64,000 nucleotides of DNA from Yamadazyma tenuis (lineage: Eukaryota > Ascomycota > Pichiomycetes > Serinales > Debaryomycetaceae). Position numbers and translations under genes: made by a program. Positions 38,884 through 48,443 of the stretch are shown here, piece by piece; position 1 is the first letter of the stretch; each line of letters opens with the position of its first letter. The notes under the pieces are model-generated. The model was not told the origin of the DNA. It saw nothing but the letters and a program-made list of their open reading frames with translations, and did no database searches. Location of the stretch: the NCBI RefSeq assembly GCF_029203305.1, contig NC_089463.1, positions 1,257,001 to 1,321,000 of the forward strand. The letters run 5' to 3'.

Positions 38884-41595
38884 TTAGAGCACTTTATGGT
38901 CTTGGGGATCCACTTTTACGCTGGATTCAATGGTGCTGTCTATAAATGACTCTATCACAATGTTGGGTATACGGGTCCCTTTGGTGTATGTGTTGCTGAT
39001 TTGTTGCAGAAGCCGTCTAACTTCTGAGAGCATTGCTTTTCGGCTCTTTTTGTACAACAGTCGGGGGACTATTATATATTCACATGGCAATTTCTCCACT
39101 ACTGTACCTCCAAACTGCTGGATTTTGGTTGCTAAAATAGTTTTAGTACATTGTATGCCGTTGGAAATGATTAGAAATTTGGATCCTGCCAAGATATCTT
39201 TTAGCAACCGGTATGATTCGAGTTCCCCACTCAAATCATTTATAATTTGGTGCGATGGGGACTTCTCTATTTTCAACAGTAGCAAATAGTCTTTGAGATT
39301 CATTCTGGGAGTCACTGCAAAACTATCCCCATACTCGTCAAAGTTTTCGGGCACCTTGTTTTTGGATTCAAACACAGTCAAACATTCCATCGGAATAATC
39401 TTTCCATACTCTATGCAGTAGAATAACCAATTAGGGTGTACTATATCTAACCCTAGTTCTACATAGGCCCGGCATCTCGGTGTAAGCTTTTCGGAGATAA
39501 CCAAACATGGCTTTGATTTCGAATACGATGGGCTTGTAATGATCTCTCCACCGAATTTCTTGATAAGATTTTTCAAACTTTCAAGCAGTATTCTCATGTT
39601 TTCAACTTGATCTAATTTATCAGAGAGAACCACGAATCGGTAATCCTTGAATAATTCCATATTTGCTTTCATGTTTTCTCTAAAAGTTGTTTCAGTAAAC
39701 GACTCTTCTTTAACTCTTCTTCTCTTATTAACGTCCTGCGTTTCATAAATATCTTTAGTCCGGTCGCTCCTTTGTTCTTCATATGATTGGTACAGAATGC
39801 AGTCATCCCACAGCTTATCATGTCTAATGCCTCTGCAATAGAGATTCCTTAACGTGGTATTGGTGGCATATGTTTCGTCTGTTCTCTGGTCATAAACTCT
39901 AGCCTTTATTTCTAGAACAACCGATTCTTCAGGATTTAGATAATATTGAGGTTTACGCCTACCAAACATCACGTTTTCAGGACATACTCTCGAGAGCTTA
40001 TCTTTCATAAGTCTGTCAAGCTCGGCAAATTCTTCATTTGTGAAACCATTGGCAACGGTACAGAAGCTTCTCCACATATGAGTTTCAGTGTCATAAAGAC
40101 CACACATATAGCTGTTCTTTATACCTGGAAGGACTCCAATCACAACGAGATCCAAGTTCTCTCCAAACAGTTCCAAGTACTCTGGCTTTACTTTGATCCA
40201 GGAGTTATCTCTTTTTGCAACGTGATACTTTGACATTGTATTTTTTACCATGATTCCTTCGCTTCTGTCGACAATAACACCTTTAACCGCATTCTCAATA
40301 TCAATCGGATCTTTACAGAGCTTGTACTTTAAGATCTCCAACCTGTTGGGAACCTCAATTATAGCTTTTTCTAGTGCTAGTTTTCTTTGATACAAAGGGG
40401 CGTTTACCAAGGAGGTGTCATTTACTTGGAGTATATCAAACACCAAAAGATAAGGCCAGCAACCATGTTCAGAAAACATATCAGTTGTTGTAAACTCCTT
40501 TACTGCTTCCTGAATGGCAGCTTTTCTCAAGGTTCCGAATGGTAAAATACACTTTCTATCAGCATCAAATGCTACAATTTCACAATCAAGTATTAGTTTA
40601 GTAACCTTGGGGTGAAACACATTCTTGAGATGCTTGGTTAAAGAACCCACTTCAAAGTTTTCCCCGAACAATAAACTATAGTCTCTGCATCTTCTAGAGA
40701 AGAACTTGAATTTATTGTTATTATAATGTAGCACCATCCGATCACCATCGATCTTTTCTTCAATATAGAATTCTGACATCTCTGAACAGAGTTTGGTATA
40801 ACTAGCCGTCAATTTCTGGGAAGCTTGTGGTATAAATGGAAAGTTGACATGCGGAATCAATTGCTTCTGGTCAATTGAATCATGAACACTAAAGTACCTG
40901 AATGCCTTGGATAGATCATGACATACCGTGTAAAGACCATAGCAGTTTTCGTTCCATAATTCAAACACAAATCTTTCCATATATCCAGCATTGGATATTT
41001 TCAAGATGATATTCAACAACCATCTGATTTCATCAATTTGGAGATTATCGAAAACTGGTCTCAATATCTTGATTCTGTCTTCAGTTTTGGTAGCATTCGA
41101 CAATTGATCCAACACTTCATTTATCTGGTTCACAGAGTACTTTTTGGTGATTTTATGCTGGAGACTTCGACGGTTACCTATTACCTGACAAATTTTCCTG
41201 GGGAGATGTGACAAGTTTGGATCCGAGTTCTGGAGCTGGAGATGGTGGAATTGAGTTTTCCATTCACGAAGTAATTTGGTATGATTAGACTCGTTGGGAA
41301 TGTTATACATCTTAATAATGAAGGATACCAATTCCGTATGTCGCATATAGTACTTTCTACTGTCCTTATTGGGAAGTACAAGCCGTATACTTGGATATAT
41401 ATCACTACCGATATGGGCTTTATAAGTTTTCAAAAACCTGGAGATGATATCTCGTTTTTTGGAAGTAATATTGGGGAACAGTCCCAAGCTCTCCCTGTTT
41501 ACCGCATCAAGTGGATTGAAGAGCTCTGTTACCAAGAAGGAGAACTCTGGGTCCTGTAGATTCGTGATGGGAGGTATTTGATCGAGGAATGACAT
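38884..41595 (-). CDS. LIG4: DNA ligase IV (Lig4/Dnl4), non-homologous end joining
   Basis: ATP-dependent ligase that seals double-strand breaks with Lif1 and Nej1. Order: DNA-binding domain (about 10-245); adenylation domain with the nucleophile-lysine motif EEKIDGDRM, LDCEIVAFD, EGIMVKN and WIKVKPEYLE; OB domain; then two BRCT domains (about 640-740 and 800-900) around the Lif1-binding linker. The start is the ATG at 41595 (MSFLDQIPPI); the longer open frame begins at GTG. Length is 903 aa (944 in S. cerevisiae). The CTG codon at 40170..40168 lies in YLE-x-FGENLDL, where S. cerevisiae has Glu. A CGCGCG run is about 21 bp upstream. Confidence 0.96.
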   Translation of the reverse strand: MSFLDQIPPITNLQDPEFSFLVTELFNPLDAVNRESLGLFPNITSKKRDIISRFLKTYKAHIGSDIYPSIRLVLPNKDSRKYYMRHTELVSFIIKMYNIPNESNHTKLLREWKTQFHHLQLQNSDPNLSHLPRKICQVIGNRRSLQHKITKKYSVNQINEVLDQLSNATKTEDRIKILRPVFDNLQIDEIRWLLNIILKISNAGYMERFVFELWNENCYGLYTVCHDLSKAFRYFSVHDSIDQKQLIPHVNFPFIPQASQKLTASYTKLCSEMSEFYIEEKIDGDRMVLHYNNNKFKFFSRRCRDYSLLFGENFEVGSLTKHLKNVFHPKVTKLILDCEIVAFDADRKCILPFGTLRKAAIQEAVKEFTTTDMFSEHGCWPYLLVFDILQVNDTSLVNAPLYQRKLALEKAIIEVPNRLEILKYKLCKDPIDIENAVKGVIVDRSEGIMVKNTMSKYHVAKRDNSWIKVKPEYLELFGENLDLVVIGVLPGIKNSYMCGLYDTETHMWRSFCTVANGFTNEEFAELDRLMKDKLSRVCPENVMFGRRKPQYYLNPEESVVLEIKARVYDQRTDETYATNTTLRNLYCRGIRHDKLWDDCILYQSYEEQRSDRTKDIYETQDVNKRRRVKEESFTETTFRENMKANMELFKDYRFVVLSDKLDQVENMRILLESLKNLIKKFGGEIITSPSYSKSKPCLVISEKLTPRCRAYVELGLDIVHPNWLFYCIEYGKIIPMECLTVFESKNKVPENFDEYGDSFAVTPRMNLKDYLLLLKIEKSPSHQIINDLSGELESYRLLKDILAGSKFLIISNGIQCTKTILATKIQQFGGTVVEKLPCEYIIVPRLLYKKSRKAMLSEVRRLLQQISNTYTKGTRIPNIVIESFIDSTIESSVKVDPQDHKVL

Positions 41596-43024
41596 AGGGG
41601 AAGCAATTTCTGAGCCGCGCGCTGAGGTGCTGTTAGAATTAGCCTCTTTCCGCACACGCACAGCTTTTGACTGGACCCATATCAGAGCACCTAACTGCTT
41701 CGTGAACGTGAAGCTAACACATCAATCTAAGTAACCCCAATCTAAACCTTAAACCTTAATACCAACACTGCCATAAATTTCATTGATAGCAACATCTGAC
41801 TATGTTTCCCCTTACAAAGCCGCAGGTGATACTGCAAATCAACAATAGGCTGCAACTCATTACGTGCCCCAAAAGTTTATCTGCAACACTAAATGTACAG
41901 CCCCTCAGCAATCCATCACACGATACAAGACGCATACCGGGCTATCTCAGATGTGTTGGGGGCCACAAACTTCATGGTGCCTTGATTCGCAACGAACCAC
42001 CGTCCCTAGAATATACTTCAGCAACTGTACTTGGGTGCAGAAATGTTTACCTAATAAATCTGCACCACGAACACTTTGGTCTGTCGCGTCGGTAAGTTGC
42101 TTTGAAGGAAACGGTAGACAGGTTCGGCAATTGAATATCCTGGCTATTGCTCTGCCACCAATCGGGGCCACCGAATCTGCCTGTGCCAATGCCTCTTTCA
42201 GCTCCACCAATCCTGGATTAGGTATGACGTAATCGCGGGCCTCACTCGCGAGATGCCCATCGTACCGCCAACGGAAATGTCGGCGTGCGGCGTGCCGACA
42301 CCATATTTTATGGCCAAGGCATTTAGGGGTTACCGGTGGCTGAAAGACCTTGAACCACACTTCATCTGTACCGCCTAGGAGTGTTTGTGTTTGGGTTTGA
42401 GGTATTTCACTGCCTTGTTTATTGGTCAGCGGCAAAATGAAACACCTCAAAAACGAGTGAGGCCAAGTGGCAATGGCCCTAAACTTTTATGCCGTCTTAG
42501 CCTGTTGCATACAAGAAAAGAAACCTGAGAGAGGTAATGTTGAAGGTCATACGTAAGCTAAACATAGCAAAAACAAGCAACTCCCCTTAGTTATACATGT
42601 ATACTTGCCCCCACTTGCTCTATAGAAGACGAGATCGTCGTCCTTTTAGGGAGAACCGCAATCAGCTTTTATCGATTAGATTAAAAATATTGAAAAAATA
42701 AACTGTGCAACCAAAAAGAAATTAGTTCCAGTCGTTCCATCTGTCACACATCTCTATAATTCGATCTTTACACTGAAATTTTAAACCATATATATATATC
42801 TGATTCATAGCACCATCGCCTCCGAACAACTGTATTTACTTGAATCCTTTTTAAAGCTGTTTCTGCCAAATTGCCAACCCTTTTTATTTTTTTATTTCTG
42901 TGTTCAGGCCCGCAACCATTCCGGACATCTATCGAGGCTATCACTAATTAAAAAAGTTTTATATAGAATTTCATTTAACAGCTAGTTGTATCACTTTGAC
43001 ATTTTACTTCCCATAACCTTACTT
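41596..43024. promoter_or_regulatory. 1.43-kb intergenic: LIG4 / PH-protein divergent promoter
   Basis: The longest gene-free stretch. 41.8-42.4 kb is GC-rich compared with its surroundings and carries an inverted repeat (42278-42300) and three CGCG words (42081, 42234, 42248). From 42.6 kb it becomes AT-rich with poly-A/T runs and a TATATATATAT near 42790-42800. An open stretch of 167 codons on the minus strand (41947-42450) matches nothing I know and has no conserved motif, so I do not call a gene. The 5' UTR of the PH-domain gene may be long. Confidence 0.5.
42278..42300. repeat. GC-rich inverted repeat TGTCGGC-N9-GCCGACA
   Basis: Perfect 7-bp arms at 42278-42284 and 42294-42300 flank GTGCGGCGT. 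It could be a two-fold binding site or a small hairpin. It lies in the middle of the LIG4/PH-protein intergenic region. Confidence 0.7.
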
Positions 43025-45058
43025 ATGCACATCCCCATCCTTACCCAGGGTAAAGACAAACAGACATGGACTTCTACAACAAAGTCCAAAAATAAGTCCC
43101 CGGTGCTTCCTGCTATCAATACCTCAATTCCCGATTACAAAAGACCACCTCCAGTAAATTTCGAAGTTTCTGGATCCACCACCAGCTCCAGTCCCACCTC
43201 CATTTCCAACTCCCGGTCCAACTCTAACCGTTCTTCGTCATTGGAAGTCCAACCCCCCGTTGCTACGCCCACCTCCGGCAATCGGTCAAGGTCTGGTACC
43301 GGCTATCCCTTCGAGGAGCCCACATCTCCTAGTTCTATCACCAGAAGGCAGTTGAGTGAAAAGATTAGACAAACGCCTTCTTCCTACGTGAGAAACTCTC
43401 GAGTGTTCTCAAACGACTTTGACGGCACCTTGGCCCAATCTGATTCATTCAACTCCTTATCCAACCTACAGTCGAGCAAAAATGTCAATAGCTTTTCCAA
43501 CGTGCTTTTGGCCAATAAATCCGTGCCTCCCGAGTTGTCTCCCATCGTGTCGTTGTTCAATAGCCATAACTTCCGAACATACTACGCAGGCGAAATCTTG
43601 TTATTCAGACACGGTGAATGGGACTCAGTGAGCAGCAAATTGACGGGCAACGAGTTATCACTTTGGTATCAAGATGAGACGTTCAACCCCACATACTACA
43701 ACTTGTTTGACTACAATATCACATTGGACGCTTCCAATTGGGTGGTGAAGTTCTCCAATGACTTGAATGAAAGCTTCTACAACTTAATTTTGAGGGCCAC
43801 CTGCCAAGAAGATTATGTGAATTGGGTCACAGCTTTGTTTTTATCCAACTATGAAAAGTTGTCGTTGAACGAAGCATTCACGGCCGTAGTTTTGAGTATG
43901 ATCGGTCCCAAATTGTCTGATATCCATACTTTATTGTCGAAGAAGAAGTATCCAAAGTTTGAGTGGTGTAATATCAGATTGCCGCAAATTAACCATAAAT
44001 GGTTGAGGTGCTATGTGGCCATCCACCCCTCGAGTTCCAAGAAATCCGGCAGGATCGAAATCTACCAGCTGGAGAAGACCACTAAGAAAAACTTGATTTG
44101 TTACATTACGGGTGTCACCAACGTGTATAACATATTTCCTGAAAATGTGAACATGATAGAGTACAACTCAATCATGAAGTTGAATGGAGAAGTATACGTG
44201 AACAGCGGAGTCGAACACTTGTTTTTGTCTTCCCAGCCATCGGCCTCCAGTGGTGCGTTTAGCAGAGCCCATAGGAGGGCCACTTCTGGATCTTCTTTCT
44301 TTAGTGCATCGTCATCACCTCCTTCTTCTCCCAAGATCAAGTCAAGCCAAAGTTTCATCAACACAAACTATATTTACATGATGCCCGACAATCACCCTGG
44401 TGTACAGGCAATTGAGACGATGATCAGAAACTATATTCCAATTTTGGATGCTTTCAAATTGTACGGAAGACCAAAGCAATTGAACTCTGACAAATACGAT
44501 AAGCACTCCCTCCTCTTTGGTTTACCATCGTTGCCCCATTACGAGTACTTATCATTCGATGATGCTAGAGAAATCGTTGATTTGCACTTGAGTGAATCTC
44601 AGCACTCGAGCTGGTCTTTCACCGAGTGGAACAATGCTTTCAAGCATATGGTCGAGTTCAAAATGGCTAATGAGAATTATAAAGGAAATGGAAACATTTC
44701 GGTGTTGTATAAGTCATTGGAATTGGATGACTCGGACTTATTGTCCATAAAATCCTTGCCTGATATCAACTTCCCTCAAGGTGCCACCAACGAATTTTCA
44801 CCTTCTCCAGTACCTGGAGGCTCACCTCCAGATTCACCTTCTATTGATAACAACTTGGCATCATCCGGCTTTAACATCGTCACCACGCCTTCTAGAGTTG
44901 CATCCTCGTCGTTCCCTGATTCTCCAAACTCCACTGGGGCTTTTAGATTTGATAATTTCGAAAATTACAACAATATCGACAAAGTTGCCAGTCCGGTTAC
45001 TCAATTAGGAGAGCTCGATGAGCCCATCAAATTTCATCCTTATAGACAAAGAGCATAA
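43025..45058 (+). CDS. PH-domain protein of the Caf120/Skg3 family
   Basis: Caf120 (a Ccr4-Not-associated protein) and Skg3 are fungal paralogues with tandem PH-like domains at bud sites. Here the first ~165 residues are Ser/Pro/Asn-rich and disordered. A PH-like region (about 180-290) has LFRHGEWDSVSSKLTGNELSLWY and CQEDYVNWVTALFLSNYEKLSL. A second region has FEWCNIRLPQINHKWLRCYVAIHP and EHLFLSSQPS. A conserved FGLPSLPHYEYLSFDDA segment follows, then a Pro/Ser-rich tail. The start is the ATG at 43025; the frame upstream opens at TTG. Length is 677 aa, shorter than the ~1000-aa S. cerevisiae members, mainly in the tail. Confidence 0.78.
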   Translation: MHIPILTQGKDKQTWTSTTKSKNKSPVLPAINTSIPDYKRPPPVNFEVSGSTTSSSPTSISNSRSNSNRSSSLEVQPPVATPTSGNRSRSGTGYPFEEPTSPSSITRRQLSEKIRQTPSSYVRNSRVFSNDFDGTLAQSDSFNSLSNLQSSKNVNSFSNVLLANKSVPPELSPIVSLFNSHNFRTYYAGEILLFRHGEWDSVSSKLTGNELSLWYQDETFNPTYYNLFDYNITLDASNWVVKFSNDLNESFYNLILRATCQEDYVNWVTALFLSNYEKLSLNEAFTAVVLSMIGPKLSDIHTLLSKKKYPKFEWCNIRLPQINHKWLRCYVAIHPSSSKKSGRIEIYQLEKTTKKNLICYITGVTNVYNIFPENVNMIEYNSIMKLNGEVYVNSGVEHLFLSSQPSASSGAFSRAHRRATSGSSFFSASSSPPSSPKIKSSQSFINTNYIYMMPDNHPGVQAIETMIRNYIPILDAFKLYGRPKQLNSDKYDKHSLLFGLPSLPHYEYLSFDDAREIVDLHLSESQHSSWSFTEWNNAFKHMVEFKMANENYKGNGNISVLYKSLELDDSDLLSIKSLPDINFPQGATNEFSPSPVPGGSPPDSPSIDNNLASSGFNIVTTPSRVASSSFPDSPNSTGAFRFDNFENYNNIDKVASPVTQLGELDEPIKFHPYRQRA

Positions 45059-45803
45059 CTTTATGAGCATGAACATGAATAGATTAACAAAACTGTACCA
45101 AATGGCTGAACAAGGGTTCAATCCAGCATTGTATCTGATTATACCCAAAAACCACTTTCAGCAAAATACCCCGTTGTTGCTTTATTGGCGACGAGGTTTT
45201 ATTTCTTGTATGATAAATTGAGATTTACTTTTATGTTGTTAAATATATCTTTTGTTTTTATCCGATTAACGGATCGATAGATTACAGGCTTATTTCTTTA
45301 CGTACACGTCTAAACACGAATGGGTTGTGGAAACTTGCTACTCGCTACTCGTCTTGTTTATTTTTTAAAACACGTCTGTACACGCGTTTCCTGTTTGAGT
45401 AGGACATAAACAGTGTATGGAATTGTGATGGATTTGTAGTAAACATTAACAATCTTAACGAGCCACTTTGAAAATTTTGATCCTTGAATCACAAGGCATT
45501 CTCCAAGTGATACAATACCATCAAAAGAAGCGTTCAACTCTCACCTTTTATCTCATACTGATATTGCCAATACAAGTCATCACGGTATTGGTTCAAAAGC
45601 GTGTTGTGCGAAAAGCCATCACCTAATTTTAAACGCAAGTTTCGACGCGGTTTGGAATTCTTACATCTTGTTTTGTTTTGATACCCGTTCAACGGAAAAG
45701 TACATATAAAAAGTATAAAAACCAAGGATTGCCCCCCTATTTCATATAGATTTTAATTAGAGAATTTTATCAAAAAGCTTTCCATTCATTAACACAACTA
45801 TCA
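45059..45803. promoter_or_regulatory. RNR2 promoter region
   Basis: 745 bp. ACGCGT, the MluI cell-cycle box bound by MBF at G1/S, is at 45382-45387. A second CGACGCGG word is at 45644-45651. TATAAA at 45705-45710 and TATAAAA at 45714-45720 lie 84-99 bp before the RNR2 ATG. This fits the expected cell-cycle and DNA-damage control of a ribonucleotide reductase gene. No small gene is seen. Confidence 0.6.
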
Positions 45804-47075
45804 ATGTCTGTCCAAGAAACTCCAACCAAAGGCTTAACTGGCCAAATCTCCAACTTAGGTATGGCCACTCCAAAGGGTGCCTCTTTGACCGATAAATTGG
45901 CTGCCGAAGCTGAAGCCAAGGACGTCGCCCAGACCGTCTTCACCAGTAAAGACTTAGCTGCTTTAAAAGAAAGAGAACTCCAACCTATTAAAGTCTCTCC
46001 AGAAGAAACCAAGAAGTCTTTGGAAAAACACAATGCTTTCTTGAGAAAACATCAAGTCCACAGACACGAGTTGAAGGCTTTGGAAAAGGATGAACCTTTG
46101 TTGGTTGAAAACACCAAAAGATTCGTTTTATTCCCAATCAAATACCATGAAATCTGGCAAATGTACAAAAAAGCTGAAGCTTCGTTCTGGACTGCCGAAG
46201 AAATTGACTTGGGTAAAGATACCCATGATTGGAACAACAGATTGAACGATAACGAAAGGTTTTTCGTCTCCAGAATTTTGGCTTTCTTTGCCGCTTCCGA
46301 TGGTATTGTCAATGAGAACTTGGTTGAAAACTTCTCTGCTGAAGTTCAGGTTCCTGAAGCCAAATGCTTTTACGGTTTCCAAATTATGATGGAGAACATT
46401 CACTCCGAAACTTATTCCTTGTTGATTGACTCATACATCAAGGATCCTAAGGAGGCTGATTTCTTATTCAATGCCATTGAAACCATTCCACAAATCAAAA
46501 GAAAGGCTGATTGGGCTTTGAGATGGATCAACGATAGTGATGCCTTGTTCGGTGAAAGATTAGTTGCTTTTGCTGCTGTTGAAGGTATTTTCTTCAGTGG
46601 ATCTTTTGCTTCCATCTTCTGGTTGAAGAAGAGAGGTTTGATGCCAGGTTTGACTTTCTCCAACGAATTGATTTGTAGGGATGAAGGTTTGCACACCGAC
46701 TTTGCATGTCTTTTGTTCTCTCACTTACAAAATAGACCAAACCCAGAAATTGTCGAACAGATCATCACTGAAGCCGTTGCTATTGAAAAGGAATACTTCA
46801 CTGATGCCTTGCCAATCAGTTTATTAGGTATGAACTGCACATTGATGTGTCAATACGTTGAATTTGTTGCCGACAGATTATTGGTTGCTTTGGGTAACGA
46901 AAAGGTGTACAATACCACCAACCCATTCGACTTCATGGAAAACATCTCCTTGGCTGGTAAGACAAATTTCTTCGAAAAGAGAGTCAGTGATTACCAAAAG
47001 GCTGGTGTTATGGCTTCCACTTCTACCACTGAAGTCAAAACCGAAAGCGGTTTCACTTTCGATGATGATTTCTAA
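45804..47075 (+). CDS. RNR2: Ribonucleotide reductase small subunit (R2)
   Basis: Provides the diiron-tyrosyl radical for dNTP synthesis. Diiron ligands are visible in order: the Asp in [13 protein letters not shown], the Glu and His of [10 protein letters not shown], then Glu in [10 protein letters not shown] and Glu/His in [10 protein letters not shown]. These make it an active R2 like Rnr2, not the ligand-poor Rnr4. The C-terminal peptide FTFDDDF docks into the large subunit. Length is 423 aa (399 in S. cerevisiae). The codon set is strongly biased (no CTG seen at the start of the gene), as for a highly expressed gene. Confidence 0.96.
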   Translation: MSVQETPTKGLTGQISNLGMATPKGASLTDKLAAEAEAKDVAQTVFTSKDLAALKERELQPIKVSPEETKKSLEKHNAFLRKHQVHRHELKALEKDEPLLVENTKRFVLFPIKYHEIWQMYKKAEASFWTAEEIDLGKDTHDWNNRLNDNERFFVSRILAFFAASDGIVNENLVENFSAEVQVPEAKCFYGFQIMMENIHSETYSLLIDSYIKDPKEADFLFNAIETIPQIKRKADWALRWINDSDALFGERLVAFAAVEGIFFSGSFASIFWLKKRGLMPGLTFSNELICRDEGLHTDFACLLFSHLQNRPNPEIVEQIITEAVAIEKEYFTDALPISLLGMNCTLMCQYVEFVADRLLVALGNEKVYNTTNPFDFMENISLAGKTNFFEKRVSDYQKAGVMASTSTTEVKTESGFTFDDDF

Positions 47076-47366
47076 ATCAAGTTACTCCACTTCTTTCAGT
47101 GGAACAAACTTTCAGTTCGTTAGGGTTGGTTTTCACTCATAATTTTGCTACACGATTATATGTAATGTTTATGTAAATACAATAAAAAAGTCACATTTTC
47201 ACCTTCAAAGATTTTGTCTGATTATATTGGGCCGACCCTTACTAGCTTGTGTTTTATTGAAGGTATTACTTGAAATGGGCTTGTTTTCGAGGTGGTGGGA
47301 ACAGTATCACCAAAGGCTCTACAAATTTTCGCAGACTTCTAATCAAAAAAAAAAACTCAGTTATCC

Positions 47367-48332
47367 ATGGGGAAGGGGAAAAACAAAGAAGTAAGGCCCG
47401 CTAGAACTTCGAACGGGCACAAGTCGAAGCTACATCATGCTAAAAAGGGTAGACAAGAGTCCAAGTTTCTGGGATCTGCAAATGAACACCCGTTCAAGCT
47501 TGCAATGTGGGACTTTGATCATTGTGATCCGAAGAGATGCTCTGGGAAGAAATTAGAAAGATTGGGGTTTATTAAGAATATGAGAATCGGGCAGAAGTTC
47601 AACGGGGCTGTTATATCACCCAACGGGCAGCTGGTGATTTGCCCTGATGACAAGGAGATTGTGGAAAATTTCGGTGCAGCAGTGGTGGAATGTTCATGGG
47701 CCAGATTAGATGAGATTCCATTTAACAAAATTGGTGGAAAACATGAAAGGTTGTTACCATATTTCGTTGCCGCTAACCCAGTTAATTATGGAAGACCATG
47801 GAGGTTGAATTGTGTAGAAGCATTGGCTGCTTGTTTGGCTATTGTTGGACATTATGACTGGGCAGAAACTATTTTGAGTAAATTCTCATGGGGGTTAACT
47901 TTCCTCAAAGTGAACGAGGAATTATTGGAGATATACTCCAAATGCACAGACCATGATTCTGTAAAGCAAGCAGAAGCGGATTACCTTGACAGATTGGAAA
48001 AGGAAACAAAAGAAAGAAAAGAAGAGACGAGGAACAGTGATGTTTGGATGATAGGGAACACCAACCGAAAACTAGCTGTGGGAGACAATAGTGATGAAGA
48101 GGTACTGTCAGAGTATGACTACGATGATCATGAAGAGGAAGACGCTGAGTACGATGGTTTGGGGAACCTTATCATCAAGAATAAGCGTGAATCAATCGAA
48201 GAAAGTGATGAAGAAAGTAACAGCGAAGAAGATCTGGATGAAGAAGAAGACGATGTACAGTATGATACGTTGGGGAATATCATTGTAAAACATGCCGAGC
48301 TTAATGACAAGCTCACCGCCTTGACCATTTAA
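47367..48332 (+). CDS. TSR3: 18S rRNA aminocarboxypropyltransferase Tsr3
   Basis: Adds the 3-amino-3-carboxypropyl group from S-adenosylmethionine to the hypermodified uridine of 18S rRNA, late in cytoplasmic 40S maturation. After a basic N terminus (MGKGKNKEVRPARTS), the conserved core has LAMWDFDHCDPKRCSGKKL, VVECSWARLDEIPF and ANPVNYGRPWRLNCVEA, all family signatures. The last ~80 residues are acidic with a repeated (D/E)xYD(G/T)LGN(L/I)I motif (YDGLGNLI and YDTLGNII). Length is 321 aa (313 in S. cerevisiae). A run of 13 A's lies upstream of the start. Confidence 0.95.
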   Translation: MGKGKNKEVRPARTSNGHKSKLHHAKKGRQESKFLGSANEHPFKLAMWDFDHCDPKRCSGKKLERLGFIKNMRIGQKFNGAVISPNGQLVICPDDKEIVENFGAAVVECSWARLDEIPFNKIGGKHERLLPYFVAANPVNYGRPWRLNCVEALAACLAIVGHYDWAETILSKFSWGLTFLKVNEELLEIYSKCTDHDSVKQAEADYLDRLEKETKERKEETRNSDVWMIGNTNRKLAVGDNSDEEVLSEYDYDDHEEEDAEYDGLGNLIIKNKRESIEESDEESNSEEDLDEEEDDVQYDTLGNIIVKHAELNDKLTALTI

Positions 48333-48443
48333 CGATTTATAGACTAAAATTCAATTCTGTTTTGACTCTCTGTCTTATATTCTCTATTAAATTTTAAAAA
48401 CTCGCAAATTTTGCAACCTTATTTTGTTATACAGCAAATTCGC

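Noticed and set aside
41947..42450. 167-codon open frame on the minus strand in the LIG4 / Caf120-like gap
   Set aside because: It has an ATG, but the translation has no recognisable motif, and overlapping open stretches occur on the other strand in the same GC-rich segment. Kept only as part of the intergenic description.
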